Origin: Bacteroides timonensis | GTDB taxonomy: Bacteria; Bacteroidota; Bacteroidia; Bacteroidales; Bacteroidaceae | Direction: 5' to 3' | Length of the DNA stretch: 64,000 bases | Assembly: GCF_000513195.1 (NCBI RefSeq) | Contig: NZ_CBVI010000044.1 | Span: 1-64,000, forward strand | Shown: positions 26,201 through 34,559 of the stretch, one piece after another | Numbering within the stretch: position 1 is the stretch's first letter | How the letters are laid out: every line of letters begins with the position of its first letter | The notes under the pieces: model-generated | What the model was told of the DNA's origin: nothing | Database searches by the model: none | What the model saw: only the letters and a program-made list of their open reading frames with translations | Program-made: the position numbers and the translations under genes

Positions 26201-26436
26201 ACCTTCGTCTGAAAACAATATCCCTGGGATATAATGTTCCTGCTAAAGCTTTGAAAAAATGCTCGCTCTCTTCTGCCCGTATCTTCATATCTGGTGAAAA
26301 TCTGTTAACATTCACATCTTATTCAGGATACGACCCGGAAGTATCTGTACGTAACTCCGCATTAACTCCCGGATTTGATTATTCTGCATATCCGCGTGCA
26401 TACAATTTCTCTGTGGGATTAAACATCGGTTTTTAA
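23278..26436 (+). CDS. SusC-like TonB-dependent outer-membrane transporter
   Basis: A 1052-residue transporter that imports oligosaccharides through the outer membrane using TonB energy. Signal peptide about 1-22, then a carboxypeptidase-D-like domain at about 27-105 (ITGKIVDAMGELPGVSVVVKG), a TonB box (GEVVITAGYG) near 108, a plug domain at about 115-225 ending in the SusC signature ILKDASATAIYGARGANGVVII, and a beta-barrel to the C-terminal NFSVGLNIGF. It pairs with the SusD gene 22 bases downstream. Normal length, no defects. Confidence 0.97.
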   Translation: MKQKVTLMLLAAFLCFVSGVQAQTGSQITGKIVDAMGELPGVSVVVKGTTNGTVTGLDGNFKLENVKPADIIQFSFIGYKTQEIKVGNQKVFNITLQEDAQALGEVVITAGYGDIKRKDFTGAAGKANMGDMMKAPIASFDQALAGRIAGVQVSSNEGMPGSTFNIVVRGNNSLTQSNSPLYVIDGFPVEDANAASINPADIESLDILKDASATAIYGARGANGVVIITTKKGTAGKATVTYNGSFSVQKIINTIDMMDAYEFVKLQGEVRSKAEMESTWFSNYPWKDDNGVKRDLEFYRNLPADVKQYDWQDKIFRSALTHNHYASLNGGKEGTRYSASLSYMNQEGIITNSDFERYQGRVSLDQRISDKFKVNLNANYTRAITNGTSPSSTVSSATSSLMYSVWGYRPVTYDNADLENSLFDPAVDSSNDYRFNPILNQREEYRKRIEDNLVANTFVEYTILPGFKAKVSAGYRLKNVTNEQFNNSKTRYGNPTRSEGVNASMGTTENRSWLNENTLTYVKTFNKKHNLNALAGITFQGDYYKYYYMKVQQITNEALGMSGMDEGTPSKVESSLSESKLMSYLARVNYNYDSKYYLTASFRADGSSKFVGNNRWGYFPSASVAWNFNREAFLEKASSWLSNGKLRLSWGMTGNNRVGDFAALAKLYSSVTTEYVFNNSYYPGYALSALANKDLKWETTDQVNLGFDLGFFDDRINLTVDVYHKLTRDLLLNADLPYSTGFSSAYKNIGKMQNRGLEITLETQNIKTKDFTWNTNFNISFNRGKIKELNAGQETLLSTVSFDNGYQTPSYIAQVGKPVGLMYGFVYDGTYKYEDFDKTASGDYILKANIPNNGGDRTAIKPGTAKYKDINGDGVVNDNDRTIIGRGHPIHTGGFTNNFTYKDFDLSIFFQWSYGNNIINANRLIFENGEPRKETNMFASYINRWTPENPNSDIPAVRGQGPKVFSSRVIEDGSYLRLKTISLGYNVPAKALKKCSLSSARIFISGENLLTFTSYSGYDPEVSVRNSALTPGFDYSAYPRAYNFSVGLNIGF

Positions 26437-26458
26437 TAACTTTAAATACGAAATAACA

Positions 26459-28153
26459 ATGAAATTCAATAAAATCATAACAGCCCTTGCATTCAGCTTT
26501 ACTTTAGGCTCATGCAACTTTCTGGATACTGTTCCACAAGACTTTGTGGCTCCTGAAAATTTCTTCAAGAACCAAGATGAAGCATTCATGTCGTTGACCA
26601 CTGTATACAACCGCCTCACACGCCAAGAGGTATATGGTAACGTCTATCCGCTGATGGTAGTTGGAACCGACGATTTGGGATATTATGATCGAAACACAAT
26701 CCCCGTTGGTATCTACAATAATAATTACAGTACCAGTGATCCTGACGTGCTGAACCTTTGGAAGTACTTATATGACGGCATCAACAATGCCAACTTCCTG
26801 CTAGAAAACATCGACAATGTCCCCGACATGAACGCCGACGTTAAAACTCTTTATGTTGGTGAAGCAAAATTCCTCCGTGCATACTGCTACTTTCTCTTAG
26901 CACAATGTTGGGGAGATGTACCTTACCGTACTGCATCCCAACAATCGGCAATAGATGTAGATCTTGCCAAAACCCCACAAAAAGAAGTGCTCGAAAATGT
27001 GGTGGCCGAAATGGAAGAAGCAGAAAGAATGGTAGGCGAAATAGATGAAGTACCTGCCGGGCGTATCAACAAATCAGCAGTAAGAGGTATCTTGGCACGT
27101 GTTTATCTCAAATTGGCCGGGTGGCCCGTAAACGGCGGAAAACCGATGTATGAGAAAGCCGCTTATTGGGCTAAAGAAGTGAATAAGGACAAAAAACATC
27201 AACTGAATCCTGATTACAAGCAGATATTCATTAATCTTGCTTCGGATGAAGTAGACACCAAATATCGTGAATCTATCTGGGAAGCCGAGTTCAAAGGAAA
27301 CCGCCAAGATGCACATCAAGGCTCAGGACGTATAGGAAATACCATAGGTATCTCAAACGGTGACAATTCTTTAAGTTCCGAGGGTTATTCTTATGGCTTC
27401 ATCTCTTGTACCATCAATTTATGGGATATGTATAATGATATAGACGGTGACGGAATGGTAGATGAAGGATTCTCGGAAGGTAGTGTCAACGAACGGGAAC
27501 ATCCAGATGCACGCCGCGATTGGAACATTGCTCCGTATCGTTTTGCCAAAAAGGCAACAGGAGAATACATTAAGTTGAACTGGGGATATAAAGGAGTTAA
27601 GAATATCAATGTCGATGGTGAAGACAAAGGTGTTTTTACAGCCACACAATATGTTCAGCGTAATGCCGGCAAGTACCGCCGCGAATACGAAGTCATCACT
27701 CCGCGTGACAAGAACCAGACGCCTATCAACTATCCTATTCTGCGTTATGCTGATGTACTGCTAATGATTGCTGAAGCTGAGAATGAAGTGAACCAAGGCC
27801 CGACAAAAGCAGCCTACGATGCCATCAATGAAGTGCGCAAACGTAGTATTGAAGGTGTAAAGGAAGTCACCAATATGGACTATGCAACCTTTAAACAACT
27901 GGTAAAAGACGAACGTGCCCGCGAACTCTGCTTTGAAGGTACACGCAAATACGACCTCATCCGTTGGGGAGACGATTACCAACATAATATGCGTGCCGTA
28001 GCCGCCAATACAAACGACTCACGCTGGGACAATGGCAAGAAATTTGCAGCAAGCTATGCAAACAATGCTACCGACCGTTATAAATGGTTACCCATTCCTA
28101 ACCGTGAACTTGGATTGAATAAACTTCTGGAACAGAACAATGCATGGAAATAA
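26459..28153 (+). CDS. SusD-like glycan-binding lipoprotein
   Basis: A 564-residue partner of the SusC transporter that closes over its outer face and binds the glycan. Lipoprotein signal ends TLGSCNFLD. TPR-like helices at about 80-330 and the C-terminal RagB/SusD region are visible, including PILRYADVLLMIAEAENE near 425 and RARELCFEGTRKYDLIRWGD near 483, both hallmarks of the family. It is the second gene of the susCD pair. Confidence 0.97.
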   Translation: MKFNKIITALAFSFTLGSCNFLDTVPQDFVAPENFFKNQDEAFMSLTTVYNRLTRQEVYGNVYPLMVVGTDDLGYYDRNTIPVGIYNNNYSTSDPDVLNLWKYLYDGINNANFLLENIDNVPDMNADVKTLYVGEAKFLRAYCYFLLAQCWGDVPYRTASQQSAIDVDLAKTPQKEVLENVVAEMEEAERMVGEIDEVPAGRINKSAVRGILARVYLKLAGWPVNGGKPMYEKAAYWAKEVNKDKKHQLNPDYKQIFINLASDEVDTKYRESIWEAEFKGNRQDAHQGSGRIGNTIGISNGDNSLSSEGYSYGFISCTINLWDMYNDIDGDGMVDEGFSEGSVNEREHPDARRDWNIAPYRFAKKATGEYIKLNWGYKGVKNINVDGEDKGVFTATQYVQRNAGKYRREYEVITPRDKNQTPINYPILRYADVLLMIAEAENEVNQGPTKAAYDAINEVRKRSIEGVKEVTNMDYATFKQLVKDERARELCFEGTRKYDLIRWGDDYQHNMRAVAANTNDSRWDNGKKFAASYANNATDRYKWLPIPNRELGLNKLLEQNNAWK

Positions 28154-28195
28154 TGTTCTACTAGAAAATAATTAAACATTAAATAGCTTTTGAGT

Positions 28196-29185
28196 ATGAA
28201 AACAAAAAAATATATCTACACTTTGGCCGCTCTCGCAATGTTTACAGCTTGCAATGACTTGGATCCCGAAGATGTAAAATTCGACGTTATAGCCGATAAG
28301 ATGGTAACCGTCGCAGGTGAGCCTGTTACCTTCAACTTTGATGGAAATCCAAACTTTATCACTTTCTTTTCTGGCGAAGACGGTCACAAATATGTCAACC
28401 GTGACCGCATAGAGTTGGATCCAAGTGATATAAAAGCATCTACATTGTCGTTCAAGGTACAATCACAATACGGTAAACAGACTGACGCTTTCCATGTATA
28501 TCTTTCGAAAGACTTCCCCGGACTGACTAAAAAAGATACAGTTGCCGACCGTAAACTGATTCAAGAACACGCTTGGGATGAGATTACAGAAGCCTGTGGT
28601 TTGGCCGGTGCAGATGGTAAGACAGTTACCGTTAAAGATTTTGATCTGAGTGCCTACCAGGGAGGGTTGACTTTAGCTTTCCGCTTTATGGGAGACACCA
28701 AAACAACCCCACAACGCACTATTACAATCACAGATCTGGTAGTCAAAAATACTCTGACCAATGGTAGTATTACAGAAGTAACCGGGCCTAATATGAACTT
28801 TTCCTGTTTTGACATCAATCCCTCCAACCTGGAAAACAACTGTTACAAAACAGTCACTTCCGGTAGTGTCATACAAGGAACATGGAGCCTCATCAACCTG
28901 AAAGACAACAAAATCATTATGCAGGGAGGTAAGGACGGACAGGCAACTTGGGCTGACAATGACGACTGGCTCATAGCCAACACCATCAAACTGAACTCTT
29001 GCTCACCCGATACCGGAGAAAATATCAAAGATATCAATCGGCGCGTAAACAGCTACTCTTATATTTTCAATCAGGCCGGTACTTATACTGTCACTTTCCT
29101 TGCCGGAAACAGTAATGTAGAAGGTTTTAAAGTAATGACTAAAGAACTGACTATTGAAGTAAAAGAAAAGCCCCAACAACAATAA
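28196..29185 (+). CDS. DUF5017 surface lipoprotein, SusE position
   Basis: A 329-residue lipoprotein with signal ending MFTACNDLDP. The start is the ATG at 28196; a TTG two codons earlier is less likely. The DUF5017 N-terminal motif is clear (EPVTFNFDGNPNFITFFSGEDGHKYVNRDR, about residues 40-70), a PKD-like beta-sandwich. The middle third is also beta-rich. It occupies the place of SusE/F in the operon and probably binds the glycan at the cell surface. A terminator-like hairpin separates it from the lyase gene downstream. Confidence 0.88.
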   Translation: MKTKKYIYTLAALAMFTACNDLDPEDVKFDVIADKMVTVAGEPVTFNFDGNPNFITFFSGEDGHKYVNRDRIELDPSDIKASTLSFKVQSQYGKQTDAFHVYLSKDFPGLTKKDTVADRKLIQEHAWDEITEACGLAGADGKTVTVKDFDLSAYQGGLTLAFRFMGDTKTTPQRTITITDLVVKNTLTNGSITEVTGPNMNFSCFDINPSNLENNCYKTVTSGSVIQGTWSLINLKDNKIIMQGGKDGQATWADNDDWLIANTIKLNSCSPDTGENIKDINRRVNSYSYIFNQAGTYTVTFLAGNSNVEGFKVMTKELTIEVKEKPQQQ

Positions 29186-29220
29186 TACCACAATTTCTGA
29201 CCTTAATCAATTTCGTGATG

Positions 29221-29285
29221 TGCAGTCACCTTCCATATATCTCCTCCCCAAAAAGGAATACATGAAGGTGGCTGTACTTTTTTCC
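29221..29285 (+). terminator. Terminator-like hairpin between binding and enzyme genes
   Basis: TGCAGTCACCTTC (from 29221) pairs with GAAGGTGGCTGTA (to 29276) and is followed by CTTTTTTCC. As an intrinsic terminator inside the operon it would lower lyase transcription relative to susCD. Confidence 0.75.
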
Positions 29286-29308
29286 TACCTGTACTAATCT
29301 AAAAATAA

Positions 29309-32209
29309 ATGCTAATGTCAAGATACAATATATTATTCCTAATCTTGTTATGTGTGAGCTACCGGCTATCTGCCCAACATATAGGCTTCGAAGAGAAAAT
29401 TCCCCAGAACTTTCAGCCTTCTGACAAACATGCACTAGCTTTATCCTCCTTATATTATAAAGAAGGACACAAAAGCCTTGAGTGGAATTTCCGCCCGGGT
29501 TCCACCCTCCTTATCAAAACAGAAAACCCTATTACATTGACTGAACAAACAGAAACCTCAGCAGGTATCACTTTATGGATTTATAACGAAAAGCCTCAGC
29601 AAGATTCCATCCGCTTTGAATTTCTCTCGCCTCAGGGGCATATATCCTACTGGTTTAGCTTTCGGTTGGCATCGGCAGGTTGGCGTGCCTGCTGGATAGG
29701 TTTCCAGCACATGAAAGGAGACAAACTGAATAAAGAAATAGCAAGCTACCGATTAGTAGCTCCCAACCGTAAAGGACGTATCTTCTTAGACCGCCTCACT
29801 TTCCCTGTGAAGAAGATAAATGACCGCACCACTCCCGACCTGCAAATGCCTTACAATAATTCCCTCTCATACCGTGACCTCTGGCATTGGTGCCGTGTAT
29901 GGCAATGGGAACAATATGACTATGACCTGCCTTTGCCCAATTCTCTGAATAAGAAAGAAATAGAAGATCTCCGCACGATAGAGCAACGTCTGACAACTAC
30001 TTTAGACATAAAGAAAGCTCCCTCGGAAGTTATAGCCAAAGCATATACAGTCTTCAAAAAAGCAAATATACAACATTCAGGCACCGGCTTCATTGGTGCT
30101 CCGATTGTAGCCCCCGACGAAATAAATCGCAAAGCAGGAGAAATATCCTGGAACGATTTGGAAACCATGCTTTCCGGATTTGCTTACGACGCTTATTACA
30201 ACCATTCTTCAACAGGCCTAGAAAATTACCTCACAGTATGGGATTTTGCCATTAACCAGGGATTCGCCTATGGCAGCGGAATGGGAACCAATCATCACTA
30301 TGGCTATCAAGTACGGAAAATCTATACCACAGCCTGGCTGATGCGTGATGCCATTTGGAAAGCTCCCAACCGTGATAATATCTTATCAGCCCTCATCTTC
30401 TGGTCTGCCCTGTCCGAGACCCGTAAACCCTATCAATACGGAAGAGACGAATTGTTAGACAGCTGGCACACTTTGCTGATGGCGAAAACCGTATCCGCTC
30501 TGCTCTTTATCGACGAACGGGAACGGGCACGTGCTCTTAAAGGGCTTTCTCGCTGGGTTTCGACCTCACTTCACTATACTCCCGGAACCATTGGCGGCAT
30601 CAAGGTAGATGGTACCACATTCCATCATGGAGGTTTCTACCCTGCTTATACTACCGGAGTACTCGCCATGGTAGGACAGTTTATCGCATTTACCAACCAA
30701 ACGGAATATGAACCGACCGAAGAGGCCCGGCAGACATTAAAGTCGGCCTTTATCTCCATGCGCAACTATTGCAACAAATACGAATGGGGGATTGGCATCA
30801 GCGGAAGACATCCTTTCAGAGGGTCAATGAAAGAAGACGACGTCGCTGCTTTCGCCTATCTTGCCCTCTCCGGCGATCTTTCTGGAGAAAAGAATGATTT
30901 CGACCGGCATCTGGCAGCCGATTATCTTCGCCTTTGCCAGAAGAACACACCGGAAGCACGCTACTTCAAAGAACAAGGCATACACCCCGCTGATGCACCG
31001 CAGGGATTTTTTGTCTACAACTATGGCTCAGCCGGTATTTTCCGCCGTGCAGACTGGATGGTTACTCTTAAAGGATATACCACTGACGTATGGGGAGCTG
31101 AGATTTATACGAAGGATAACAGATATGGACGTTACCAAAGCTACGGCTCGGTACAAATCATGGGGCAACCTTCACGCCTTGCCAGCGGATATGATGAGAA
31201 TGGTTGGGACTGGAACCGCCTACCCGGCACCACAACCATCCACCTGCCATTTGAATTACTGGACAGTCCACTGCCTGGAACCACGATGGCACGTTCGAAA
31301 GAGAATTTCTCCGGAAGCAGTTCACTAGAAGGAAAGAACGGAATGTTTGCCATGAAACTGATGGAACGTAGCCTCAAAAACTTTACTCCGGACTTTGTCG
31401 CCCGTAAGTCCGTCTTCTGTTTCGGTAACAGAATGATATGTTTAGGAACTGGAATCAATAATAGCAACTTCTCTTACCCTACAGAAACTACTCTTTTCCA
31501 AAGCACCTTCCGAAAAGACAGTACAAGCATATTTGTCGATGGAAAAAAACGAAATAAGATGTTTTATAAAGAACTGAATGATGGAAAGTTACATTGGATA
31601 CAAGATGGATACAACAATCACTATTTCGTCAAAGGAAATATAGAAGTACAGATCGCCCGACAAGACTCCCGCCATGAAAAAACACGGGTACAAACATATG
31701 GTACATTTTCGTCAGCATGGATTAATCACGGCAAAGCACCGCGAGATGCTGAATACGAATATATGGTACTGATACAACCGAGTTCGGATGAACTGGATAT
31801 TGCCCGGCGTAAACAAACATACCAAATAGTACAAAAAGATCATACGGCACACATCGTCTTTGATGAAGAGACCGGTATTACAGCTTATGCGGTTTTCGAA
31901 GATTACACTCCCCTAACTGACAGACTTCTCCTCCAAGTTCCTGCAGAAACAATGGTAATGCAGAGAAAAGTAGATAAAAAGCAAATATTAGTCAGTATAT
32001 GCGATCCTAATCTGCATATTACGGAGAAAAGTTTCACAACCAAAGAAGCTAGTCAGCCTATTGAAAAGAAACTACTTTTAAAAGGGAAATGGGAAATGGA
32101 CAATCCTAGCGAAAAAGTATCCCTATCCTCTGTTGGGGAGAATACGCAATTGACCGTTATTTGCCAACATGGACAACCTGTAGAATTCACACTGAAAACA
32201 ATTCATTAG
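29309..32209 (+). CDS. PL8 chondroitin ABC lyase-type enzyme (first)
   Basis: A 966-residue polysaccharide lyase that cleaves chondroitin or dermatan chains by beta-elimination, leaving unsaturated ends. Signal peptide about 1-22. An N-terminal jelly-roll (GFEEKIP...SLEWNFRPGS) is followed by the alpha/alpha toroid and the C-terminal super-sandwich domain, the full order of chondroitin ABC lyases. Alignment by eye to Proteus chondroitinase ABC I, recalled from memory, places all four catalytic residues: His440 and Tyr447 (HHGGFYPAY), Arg500 (SGRHPF) and Glu598 (AEIYTKDNRYGRYQS). It should act in the periplasm or at the surface. A GH95-like gene follows after 12 bases. Confidence 0.93.
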   Translation: MLMSRYNILFLILLCVSYRLSAQHIGFEEKIPQNFQPSDKHALALSSLYYKEGHKSLEWNFRPGSTLLIKTENPITLTEQTETSAGITLWIYNEKPQQDSIRFEFLSPQGHISYWFSFRLASAGWRACWIGFQHMKGDKLNKEIASYRLVAPNRKGRIFLDRLTFPVKKINDRTTPDLQMPYNNSLSYRDLWHWCRVWQWEQYDYDLPLPNSLNKKEIEDLRTIEQRLTTTLDIKKAPSEVIAKAYTVFKKANIQHSGTGFIGAPIVAPDEINRKAGEISWNDLETMLSGFAYDAYYNHSSTGLENYLTVWDFAINQGFAYGSGMGTNHHYGYQVRKIYTTAWLMRDAIWKAPNRDNILSALIFWSALSETRKPYQYGRDELLDSWHTLLMAKTVSALLFIDERERARALKGLSRWVSTSLHYTPGTIGGIKVDGTTFHHGGFYPAYTTGVLAMVGQFIAFTNQTEYEPTEEARQTLKSAFISMRNYCNKYEWGIGISGRHPFRGSMKEDDVAAFAYLALSGDLSGEKNDFDRHLAADYLRLCQKNTPEARYFKEQGIHPADAPQGFFVYNYGSAGIFRRADWMVTLKGYTTDVWGAEIYTKDNRYGRYQSYGSVQIMGQPSRLASGYDENGWDWNRLPGTTTIHLPFELLDSPLPGTTMARSKENFSGSSSLEGKNGMFAMKLMERSLKNFTPDFVARKSVFCFGNRMICLGTGINNSNFSYPTETTLFQSTFRKDSTSIFVDGKKRNKMFYKELNDGKLHWIQDGYNNHYFVKGNIEVQIARQDSRHEKTRVQTYGTFSSAWINHGKAPRDAEYEYMVLIQPSSDELDIARRKQTYQIVQKDHTAHIVFDEETGITAYAVFEDYTPLTDRLLLQVPAETMVMQRKVDKKQILVSICDPNLHITEKSFTTKEASQPIEKKLLLKGKWEMDNPSEKVSLSSVGENTQLTVICQHGQPVEFTLKTIH

Positions 32210-32221
32210 AACCTTATATTT

Positions 32222-34474
32222 ATGAATACAAAAAAACTTCTTATCCTCCTCGTGGGGATGATACTAAACATCAGCCACCTGCAAGCCAAGACTCCAACAT
32301 TTCACGGACTGCAGTTCAACACCATCCCCACTATCTGGGACGAAGCAATTCCTTTGGGAAACGGCATCATAGGAAATCTTATTTGGGAGAAAGACGGAAA
32401 TTTGCGTTTAGCATTGGACAGGGCAGATCTGTGGGATTTACGCCCTGTCAAAGAATTTGAGTCTCCTTCTTACTCCTATCAGTTTGTTTGCAATGAGGTA
32501 ATCCGCAACAAAGATCTTTCTAAAGTTCGCGCTTTGATCGACGACCGTAGCAGAAAAGACTGTGCTCCCACAAAAATCCCGGTAGGAGCCATCGAATTCC
32601 CGATAGATAAATTAGGAAAAGTAAAGAATGTTGAACTAGATGTACACACGGCTGTTTGTACCATCACTTGGGAATGTGGAGCCATTGGTAAATTCTTTAC
32701 CAGTGCCATCGACAAAACAGGCCATTTCCGATTTGAGAATTTGCCTGAAATGCTTTCTATCGAATTACAGGCACCACGTTTTGAAGATGACGGTTCCAGT
32801 ATACAAAGAGTCAGTGCTCCCCGTACTCATCTGCTCACCCGGTTAGGATATAAGAATGGTAAAATGACCCGACGTAATAATAGCATTGTTTATCGCCAGA
32901 AAGCTTATGGAAGAGTAAGTTATGAAGTAGCATTGAAATGGGATGCTCCTGCTCAGCAAATCTTGGAAGGAAGCTATTGCATCACCACTCAAGGTACCTG
33001 GTACAGCGAAACTGTGCAGGCTGCTAATTTCATGAAGGAATACGCAAAAGACTTCCATACGGCATTGGCTGAGCATACCGACTGGTGGAATGCGTATTGG
33101 GAGAAATGCCAGATTCATTTACCCGATCCCATCTTAGAGACTCAATGGTACTTAGAAATGTATAAGTTTGGTGCTGCCTCTAGAAAAGACGCCCCTCCTA
33201 TCTGCCTACAGGCCGTATGGACTGCTGACAACGGGCAGACTCCTCCGTGGCGTGGTGATTTTCACAATGACTTGAACACACAACTTAGCTATTGGCCGGG
33301 ATACAGTGCCAATCATCTGGAAGAATCACGTGTATTTACCGACTGGCTCTGGAAAATAAAAGATAACGGAGAAGATTTTACCCGTCGTTTCTTTAAGGTA
33401 GAAGGCCTGAATGTACCTTGCATAGCCACATTAGAAGGAAAAGCTATCGGAGGATGGAGCCCTTATTCTCACCAGCCCACCACAAGCGGTTGGCTCGCTC
33501 ACCATTTTTACCAACAATGGAAGTATGAAGCAGATGCCGATTTCCTGGAAAACCAAGCATATCCTTGGGTTAAAGAGGTAGCCCGCTATTTTGAAAATAT
33601 CTCCATGAAAACGACGGATAACAAACGCAAACTACCCTTGTCCACTTCTCCGGAAATCAACGATAATGAACTGGATGCATGGTTCCAGAAAACCACCAAT
33701 TACGATTTAGCCAATATACGTTTCACTTATACAGCCGCAGTAGAAATGGCAGATGCATTAGGGCTGAAGGAAGACGCTACCCACTGGCGCAAACAACTGG
33801 AAGAATGGCCTGATTTCGCCTCAGACAGTACAGGGCTGACTATCGCCCCCGGATACCCATTGGCAGAATCTCACCGACATCTCTCACATATGTTAGCTTT
33901 TCATCCCTTCGGACTACTCGATATATCACAAGGTAAAGAGGTTGAAAGTTTGATCAAACGTTCCATACATCATGTGGAAGAATTGGGCAATGAATTCTGG
34001 ATTGGCTATACCTATACCTGGTTGGCCAATATGCAAGCTCGTATATTCGATGGAGATGCCGCCGCACGTAATCTGCACATTTTCATTAAAGCATTCTGTT
34101 CACCTAACAGCTTTCATCTTAACGGTGACCAGTTAAAAAAAGGATATACTTCTTTCACTTATCGCCCTTTCACTTTAGAAGGAAACTTTGCATTCGCCTC
34201 GGCTATACAAGAAATGCTTATGCAGAGCCATACAGGAATCATACGTGTCTTCCCTGCTATCCCTGAAGGGTGGAGAGAAGCTAGTTTTGATAAAATGAGA
34301 GCTATAGGAGGATTTCTAGTCAGTGCCAATTATCAAAATGGTAAAGTACAGAGTATAACAATACAATCCGAGAAAGGAGGAATACTGAAAGTACTAAATC
34401 CGTTCACCGGTCAAATAGAGGAGAGGCAAACCCAATCAGGAGAAATCATAAAAATAACTCCAAACACTATCTAA
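32222..34474 (+). CDS. GH95-like glycoside hydrolase
   Basis: A 750-residue exported enzyme with a signal peptide ending ISHLQA. The N-terminal domain starts with IWDEAIPLGNGIIGNLIW, matching the PLGNGRLGA region of GH95. The C-terminal part has the GH95-type order HRHLSHMLAFHPFGLLD (near 560), then LEGNFAFASAIQEMLMQSHTGIIRVFPAIPEGW (near 660). The middle is an alpha/alpha toroid. GH95 members hydrolyse alpha-L-fucose or alpha-L-galactose, but this protein is divergent (for example LEGNFAF where GH95 has IDGNFG), so the specificity is open. It is the last gene of the susC operon and sits directly before a terminator with a ten-G tract. Confidence 0.75.
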   Translation: MNTKKLLILLVGMILNISHLQAKTPTFHGLQFNTIPTIWDEAIPLGNGIIGNLIWEKDGNLRLALDRADLWDLRPVKEFESPSYSYQFVCNEVIRNKDLSKVRALIDDRSRKDCAPTKIPVGAIEFPIDKLGKVKNVELDVHTAVCTITWECGAIGKFFTSAIDKTGHFRFENLPEMLSIELQAPRFEDDGSSIQRVSAPRTHLLTRLGYKNGKMTRRNNSIVYRQKAYGRVSYEVALKWDAPAQQILEGSYCITTQGTWYSETVQAANFMKEYAKDFHTALAEHTDWWNAYWEKCQIHLPDPILETQWYLEMYKFGAASRKDAPPICLQAVWTADNGQTPPWRGDFHNDLNTQLSYWPGYSANHLEESRVFTDWLWKIKDNGEDFTRRFFKVEGLNVPCIATLEGKAIGGWSPYSHQPTTSGWLAHHFYQQWKYEADADFLENQAYPWVKEVARYFENISMKTTDNKRKLPLSTSPEINDNELDAWFQKTTNYDLANIRFTYTAAVEMADALGLKEDATHWRKQLEEWPDFASDSTGLTIAPGYPLAESHRHLSHMLAFHPFGLLDISQGKEVESLIKRSIHHVEELGNEFWIGYTYTWLANMQARIFDGDAAARNLHIFIKAFCSPNSFHLNGDQLKKGYTSFTYRPFTLEGNFAFASAIQEMLMQSHTGIIRVFPAIPEGWREASFDKMRAIGGFLVSANYQNGKVQSITIQSEKGGILKVLNPFTGQIEERQTQSGEIIKITPNTI

Positions 34475-34509
34475 CTAAAATAAGCCTTAATCAATTTGAT
34501 ACGTATACA

Positions 34510-34550
34510 GGGGGGGGGGAAGAATTTTACGGTCCTTCCCTCCCCTTTTT
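34510..34550 (+). terminator. Rho-independent terminator containing a G10 tract
   Basis: Ten consecutive G residues (34510-34519) plus AAG pair with CTTCCCTCCCC (34535-34545), followed by five T. It ends the susC-to-GH95 operon. Confidence 0.8.
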
Positions 34551-34559
34551 ACAGACATT

